Made by a program: the position numbers and the translations under genes | The notes under the pieces: model-generated | Told to the model about the DNA's origin: nothing | Seen by the model: the letters and a program-made list of their open reading frames with translations, nothing else | Databases searched by the model: none | Shown here: positions 58,290 to 64,000 of the stretch, piece by piece | Position numbering within the stretch: the first letter of the stretch is position 1 | Layout of the letters: every line of letters begins with the position of its first letter | Origin: Chlorella sorokiniana | Taxonomy: Eukaryota; Chlorophyta; Trebouxiophyceae; Chlorellales; Chlorellaceae | Assembly (NCBI GenBank): GCA_025917655.1 | Contig: CP084611.1 | Location: 992,001 to 1,056,000, forward strand | DNA length: 64,000 bases | Direction of reading: 5' to 3'

Positions 58290-60099
58290 TCACCGCCGCT
58301 TCTGCCCGCGTGCGGGTGCACCCTTGGGGCCGCCACCCGACGCGTCACGGGCACAGCACGGACCGCTGCTGGGCCTCACCCGGAGGTACTGCATGATGGC
58401 GGCGCTCTCAAACATGGCCACCCCCGCGTTTGGATCCTCCAGGTACGGCACCTGGAAGCGGCCATGCTGTTCGTAGAAGGCCTGGCGCTTGGGGGGAGCG
58501 CGCGCGCACGAGCGGTACAGGTGCGGCAGCTCCAGCTCGCTCAGCACCTCCCGCACCACCTTGCAGAAGGGGCTGGTCTCGTAGCCCCTGCCAAGGCAGG
58601 CCAGGCACCAGGGGGCGGCCAGTGACAAGGGGAGCCGGGCGGCGGCAAGGCAGCTGCCCTGCACTCCCTTGCGTGGAGCCGGCCCCAGCGCCGCCCGACA
58701 GCAACTGTCATGGCTGGCATTGACTCGGGGCGAGGGCTTCGGGCAGGGCGGGCTCACCAGTAGACCAGCGGCTTCTCCGGCAGCTTGCTGCGCTTGTAGC
58801 CGCTGCCCTTCATCGCCCTGCACCGGCCGTGCATGGGCTCTTTGTGCCCCTGGTGCACTCGTGCTTGCTCTCAAGTTCGATGCGCACAAAGCATCATGAG
58901 CAGCAGCAGGATGCAGCCGCACAAGCCGCCTTCCTGCTCTTTCCCTCGGCGGCCGCCGCCCACCTGGGCAGCATGGCCAGGCCGCACGAGATGGCGGTGA
59001 GGGCCCCCAGGCGCAGGCCCAGCGGCGGCAGGCCCTCCCGTACGTCTTGAACAGGTAGTCGATGATTGCGTCGCTCTCGTACATCGCCGTGCCGGTGTTA
59101 GGGTCCACCATGTACGGGAACTGCGGGGCCAGTGGTCCCGCCAGCGCGGGAGCACGCGCCGTGAGCGACGGGGCCACCAGCAGCGGCGGCCGCAAGCAGG
59201 CGTGCTAGGGAGAAGGGAAGAGCTGCGTTTGGCGGCGCACCATGCGCTTGCCGCCCTTCTGCACGGCTTCGGGCGCCAGGTGGGCCCGTCCTTGGGGCAG
59301 GGCAGCACCAGCACATCCAGGTCCAGGATGGCCACCGCCTCGCGCACCTTGCGGCAGAAGGGGCAGCCTGGCGCGGGAGCAGGAGGGGAGGGGTGCACGC
59401 GTGTCACTGCGGCGCGCAGTGGGAGCGGCGGCCTGGAAGCGGCAAGAGCGGAGCGGCGGGGGCGGAGGCAGTGTTTTGGTTGCGTCATGGCCGGGCGTGC
59501 TTGGGAAGCAGTGTCACTGCCCGCTGAGCGGTGCCACACGGGCGGCGCAGCCCTGCTTCCCGACGTTGGCGCCCGCCTTGCCTTCAAACTCATACAGGGT
59601 GATGGGCTGGGCGGGACGGTTGTACCGCTCCACCGCCGACGTCTCTCGCAGCTTGCGCCCCAGCACCTCCGCCACCGCATACTTGCCGTCGTCGGGCACC
59701 AGGCTCACGCGGTAGCCGCTCGTGAAGGCGCCGCTGCCCAGGCGCATGAGGAAGGGGAAGGCGGCGGAGGCAATGTCCTTCAGCTGGCCCTGCGCCACGG
59801 CAAAGCGCCGCGGCTCGGGCCCCACCAGCCGGAGCTCCTGCTGCTCCTCCTTCTGATCGACGGAGGTGCCGCTGCTGGGGGTAGCTTGCGCCTGCAGGGA
59901 CATACGCGGCCTGAGCTGGCGACGTGTGCGCGTGCGGTGGGGGCGGCCACTGCCGCCCTGTCCAAAGCGAGGGTGCACCCCAGCAGAAGCGCACCGGACA
60001 GCTGAGGGGCTCACCTTGATCACAGCATGTTGCCGAGTCGCTGGAGTGCTGCCAACCTTCGCTGCGGCAGCAGCAGGGAGTAGCCCTCATGCGAAGCAT
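58290..60099 (-). CDS. Plastid protein with two GST-N (glutaredoxin-like) domains
   Basis: Resembles the plant two-domain GST-N/thioredoxin-family protein (Arabidopsis At5g03880 type), of unsettled function. The ATG at 60099 opens MLRMRATPCCCRSEGWQH, a transit-like leader ending at a GTGAGC donor. Then AQATPSSGTSVDQKEEQQEL, GQLKDIASAAFPFLMRLGSG and QPITLYEFEGKAGANVGKQ. Domain 1 has GCPFCRKVREAVAILDLDVL, PYMVDPNTGTAMYESDAIID and YLFKTYG. After a hydrophobic link, LTAISCGLAMLP, domain 2 has YETSPFCKVVREVLSELELP, PYLEDPNAGVAMFESAAIMQ and YLR. Both copies keep the Cys-containing PFC site and the DPN-x-G-x-AM-x-ESDAI substrate loop. The frame loses one base near 59037-59039. The end is uncertain: either the read-through stop at 58290 or one more short exon after a GTGAGG donor near 58390. 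Confidence 0.9.
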
Positions 60100-60442
60100 G
60101 TTCCTTGTTGCGTCCCTGCGCCTCACAGAAATTGATCTGATACAAGGGACTTACAATGCACGAGTAGCGACGGCCAGATTTCTACTGCATAGGCTGAATC
60201 GAGAAAAAGGGCGAATAGAAGGCCAGGGCGCAAGTTGAGTGGAGATCGTGCTCACAACCTTCGTTACCGTCGATTGTCAATTGTTGCATCGATTCCAAGA
60301 TGTATGGAAGTACGCATGGCTCCTCAGAGCCTGCAGGCCAGCACACAAGCCTTCGGCTCTTCCTGCATGCACGCTGAGCGGGACTGACGCTGCTCTCAAT
60401 AGTCTCTACACTATCACAGACCATTTCGGACACCTGAGAGCA

Positions 60443-60450
60443 TATAAAAG
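60443..60450 (+). promoter_or_regulatory. TATA-like element next to the UTP20 start
   Basis: TATAAAAG ends only 6 bp before the ATG at 60457. That is too close for a normal TATA box serving this ATG, so it may be fortuitous or may drive transcripts starting inside the coding region. Confidence 0.3.
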
Positions 60451-60456
60451 AGCGCC

Positions 60457-63400
60457 ATGGACAGCGACAGCGACCGTGACGTGCAGCCCAAGAAGCGGCA
60501 GAAGCGCTTCCGCTTCAAAAACTTTGCGGAGAGGGTCGCCGATGTGAGTGCAGGGTTGCAGTGCATCGCAGCAACCCCCGCCTGTCGCCTCCCGCCGCCG
60601 CTGCCCGCCTCTGGTGCCGCAGCCGCCGAGCCGGGTGCCCTGCCCTGTGGCTGGCCCCCTTCTGTGTGCAGGTGGAGGTGGACGTGTATCGCAGCCTGGG
60701 CGCCAAGCGTGCGGAGCCACTGCCCGGCAGCTCCTCCTTCTTCCAGGAAGGCCTGGCCAAGTGGCGGGAGCTGTGCTCAGCGGCAGGCTGGCTGGAGGCT
60801 GCGGCCGCGTTGACGCCGCTGAGCCAGTCGCTGGCGCAGCTGGTGCACCACCGCGACCAGCTGCTGGACGTGCTGCTGGGGGGCCTGCGCGTGGAGGCGG
60901 CGCTGAGCCTGGAGCCGCTGCTGGAGCTGACGGGCACGCTGGCGCGGGACCTGCAGGGGAGTTTGTGCCGGCGCTGCCACGCGTGCTGGGCGCGCTGGGC
61001 GACCTGGTGGATGCGGGTGAGGGGCCAGGCGGCAGCTTTGCTGAAGTGCTGGCTGTTTTCTTCAGGGCCGACGAGCTGGAGTGGCGCAGGCAGCCAGCTA
61101 GTGTAGGCCCCGGCATCAGGTGCCGCAGCCCAACTTTGGGGGCCGCAGCCGCCCACCTGCTGGCCCCTGCCGCGCGCCGCAGGGCTGGACCGCGAGCCGG
61201 AGCTGCTGCAGCACCTCTTCGCCTGCCTGTCGCTGCTGTGCAAGCACCTGGCGCGGCTGCTGTGCGGCGAGGCGGCGCTGCTGGGCACGCTGCGCGGCAC
61301 GCAGCGCCTCAGGCACCACCGCGCCGAGCACGTGCGCATGCTGGCGGCGGAGGCCGTGTCCTACCTGCTGCGTCAGGCCCCCGCCCCGCGCGCTGCGCGT
61401 GGCGGTCAAAGCGGCGCTGGCGGAGGCGGTGAGCAGGCCCAGCCTGGAGCGCATCCACGCCGCGGGGGCGCTGCTGGCTGAGGCCGCGCGGGGGGCACGT
61501 CCCACGGCCTGCACAGCCGCGCGGGCGCAGTGCTGGGCCTGCTGCTGCAGCCCGACATCCTCACCCCGGGGACTTCAAGAGCGCAAAGGTGGGCTGCGGG
61601 CCTGGCAGGGAGGGGGAGGGGGCCTTGGGGGCGTTGTAAGGGCCCTGGACGCCAGCAGCGGCAGCGGCAGCGGCAGAGCGCTGCTGCAGGGCACCCGTGG
61701 CAAGGCGGCCCGAGAGCGGCGGTGCCCGACCTGCTTGCACTCCACAGCTGAGCCCTCAGTTTTTCCGCTCGCAGAGCGACACGGGCGGGCGGCTGAGCCA
61801 GGAGGCTGTGGAGGCGCGCGTGGCGGCAGCCGCCTCGGTGTGCCTGGAGCAGCTGGCTGAGCACGTGCGGCGGGGCAAGTGCGGCGAGCTGTGGCAGCTG
61901 CTGCTGGCAGAGACGGAGGCACGGCTGGATGCTTTGGAAGCGGCGCAGCAGGCGCAGCAGGGGCAGCAGGGCGCTGGTGGCTCGGCCGAGGGCACTTCAC
62001 GCAGCAAGAAGCGCGGGCGTGTGGGCGCCAAGGCAGCTGCGACGGATGCGCGGCCTGCGGGCACGGCGGCGGCGGCGGCGGGCGGGGACGGCTGCCCGCG
62101 GGGTGGCGCTGCTGAGCCAGCTGGCGGAGCACGGGCGGGGCTGCCGGGTGGAGGGTTACGAGCCGCTCTTCCGCCTGGCAGCCCGCCTGGTGCAGCCAGA
62201 GTTCTTGGCAGCCCAGGGGGCGGCCTCCTCGGGCGGCGGCAGCGGCGGCAGCCGCACCGGGGGCGGGCCCGCAGCGGGCGACGACGACCAGCAGGCCGAG
62301 GGCGGCGAGGTGCCGCCGCTGCCGCGCGGCGCCAGCGCGGTGCCCTCCGACTTTGCCCACACGCCGCTGCCCGCCCAGTCGCTGCGCCTGCTGCTGGCGC
62401 TGGCGCTGGGCCACGCCAGGGTGGCGGGGGCCAGCGGCGGCCCGGCAGCGCTGGCGCGGGTGGCGCCGCAGTGGGCCCCCGCCTTCTCCCGCGCCCCCAC
62501 GCCGCCCCTGCTGGCCTTCATCCGCGCCCTGATCAGCCCCCTGGGGGCTATGACGTGGCGCGCCACTTTGGGCAGCCCATGCTGGGCGCGCTGGGGCGCT
62601 GCCTGCTGGCAGGTGCGCTCAGCGGCGGCGCTCACGCCTGCACGCACGCACGCACGCCGCCACGGCTGCCGCTGGTGCTTGGGGTCATTGTTTCTGTCCC
62701 TTGGGCTGAGCCTTCGTGCATCATGCACCACTGGCTCTTTGCCTGCCCTGTGCCGCCAACCGCTGCTTCATAGCCCCAACGGTCTGGCTCCATCCCATCG
62801 TGTGTTGCATGGCCCCCTGTGCAGGCCAGTTCCGGCAGCTGTGCTGGCCGCTGCTGGCGGACGTGTGTGCCACGCTGCGGCCGGGCGCCGCCACGGGCGT
62901 GCCAGCCATCCTGACGGCAGCGGGGTGGGGCCGCAGCTGGCGGCGCTGGTGCGCAGCACGGTGCGGATGGAGGGCCTGCAGGCTGAGCAGGCTGAGGGGC
63001 AGCTGGAAGCGGCGGCGGCCGAGGCCTGGGCCGCGCTGGCCTGCCTGCCGCACGCGGCAGAGGGCGCGGCGCAGGCGGCGGCGTGCTGCGGGGCGCTGGT
63101 TGCCGCCACGCGGTCTGCCGCAGACAGCGCAGAGCAGCCCGACGACCAGGCGGCTGTGAGCGGCGAGCAGGGCGGCGCCTCCACCCAGCTACTCATGCTG
63201 CACTGCCGGGCGCTGGGGGCGCAAGCCGAGCTGCTGGGCGGCGGCGGGGCGGAGGGCGGCTCGCAAGTGCGGGCGGCGCTGCTGCCGCAGGCGCTCTCCC
63301 TGCTGGAGCGCCGTCCGCGCTGCTTCCACGCTGTGTCCGCTGCGGCGGCGGTGCTGGCCCAGGCGGCGGCGGCGGGGGCTGAGCTGGATGAGGGGCTGCT

Positions 63401-64000
63401 GCGGGGGCTGGCGCCGGCGCTGGCCCCCAACCTGTCGGCGGCGGCGCAGCCGCTGCGTCGCGAGACGCTGCGCGCGCTGTGCTGCTTCCGCATGCCGCCC
63501 ATGCTGGCGCCCGCGGGTTCAGGTGGGCCTCTCTACCTGCCCTGCCTTGCTGGCGCCCAGCAGGGCTCCACCTCAGCAAGCAGCCCTGGAACGTGCGCAA
63601 TCAATATATCTCGCGACCATGGTCCCCCCCCTTTCCCCCACAGAGGATGCCGCCAAGGGCGTCGCGCAGCCGCCCTGCGACGCGCTGCAGCAGCTGCTGG
63701 CGCTGGAGGAGCGGCAGCAGGGCGCCGACGGCGGGCGGCCCTCGGTGGTGGCCCTGGGCCGCATGCGCAGCTACCTGGAGTACCGCCGCCTGCCCGACTG
63801 GATGGTACCGCTGGTGGTGCATGAACTGCTGGGGGTGCTGCACATCAGGTGAGCGTGGGTGTGTGGGTGTGGTTGGGGGGGGGGGAGGGCCAGGAGGCTG
63901 ATGGGTGTGCGGGAAATGCTTGAGCGGCCAGGCAAGGGGAAAGGGGACTGATGTGATCCTGCTGGCTTTTCTCGCCAGGCAGGCACGTGTGATCACCTCA
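60457..64000 (+). CDS. UTP20: U3 snoRNP component UTP20 (5' part; runs off the window)
   Basis: A very large HEAT-repeat protein of the small-subunit processome, needed for 18S rRNA maturation in the nucleolus. The ATG at 60457 opens MDSDSDRDVQPKKRQKRFRF, KNFAERVAD (exon 1 to about 60543), the conserved basic start of UTP20. Next: VEVDVYRSLGAKRAEPLPGS, FFQEGLAKWRELCSAAGWLE, LVHHRDQLLDVLLGGLRVEA, LSLEPLLELTGTLARDLQG, FVPALPRVLGALGDLVDAG, PELLQHLFACLSLLCKHLAR and AEHVRMLAAEAVSYLLRQAP. Further in-frame blocks lie at 61780-62110, 62820-63520 and 63640-63848 (LEYRRLPDWMVPLVVHELLG), ending at a GTGAGC donor. Ala- and Gly-rich inserts and one-base slips blur several exons. The full family protein is over 2500 residues, so most of the gene lies to the right. 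Confidence 0.92.

Overview
This is nuclear DNA from a green alga, most likely a coccoid trebouxiophyte of the Chlorella/Micractinium kind. That placement is an inference from several signs: very high GC, densely packed genes on both strands, many short GT-AG introns, plant-type plastid proteins (CCDA, a two-domain GST-N protein, DUF1499 and DUF3054 proteins), AP2 transcription factors, and Ala/Gln/Gly-rich linkers. I see no rRNA, tRNA, CRISPR array, transposase, reverse transcriptase or capsid gene. The order below is left to right.

1-29 kb. Galactokinase (minus, running off the left edge); an unrecognised low-complexity gene (plus); thylakoid CCDA (minus); a large IQ-motif/leucine-rich-repeat protein resembling LRRIQ1 (plus); an AP2 transcription factor with four AP2 repeats (plus); a CPYC glutaredoxin with a 14-nt exon (minus); a 136-residue plastid membrane protein (minus); an ArfGAP (plus); a conserved protein of unknown role, probably plastidial (minus); and a short-chain dehydrogenase (minus).

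29-46 kb. An 8.4-kb gene for a SUMO protease of the Ulp1 type, with a four-cysteine cluster and several SUMO-interaction-like motifs (plus); small membrane-protein genes; a DEDDh exonuclease and VMA21 in tandem (minus); and DUF1499 (plus) tail to tail with DUF3054 (minus).

46-64 kb. Ribosomal protein uS4/RPS9, Fidgetin-like 1 AAA ATPase and ESCRT-III VPS2/CHMP2 (all plus); an unrecognised gene (plus); a plastid protein with two GST-N domains (minus); and UTP20 (plus, running off the right edge). Functions are scattered (housekeeping, membrane traffic, redox, ribosome biogenesis), with no operon-like grouping; divergent pairs share short intergenic promoters.

The most important observation for any reader is technical. 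At about twenty places, in genes whose proteins are well known, the reading frame slips by exactly one missing base, nearly always inside a run of identical bases. RPS9, VMA21, galactokinase, CCDA and the FIGL1 Walker A motif are all hit. This looks like homopolymer under-calling in the assembly, not biology. Coordinates below therefore span whole genes, and the slips are noted inside them. Several exon sets without a clean start-to-stop frame are reported as candidate genes.
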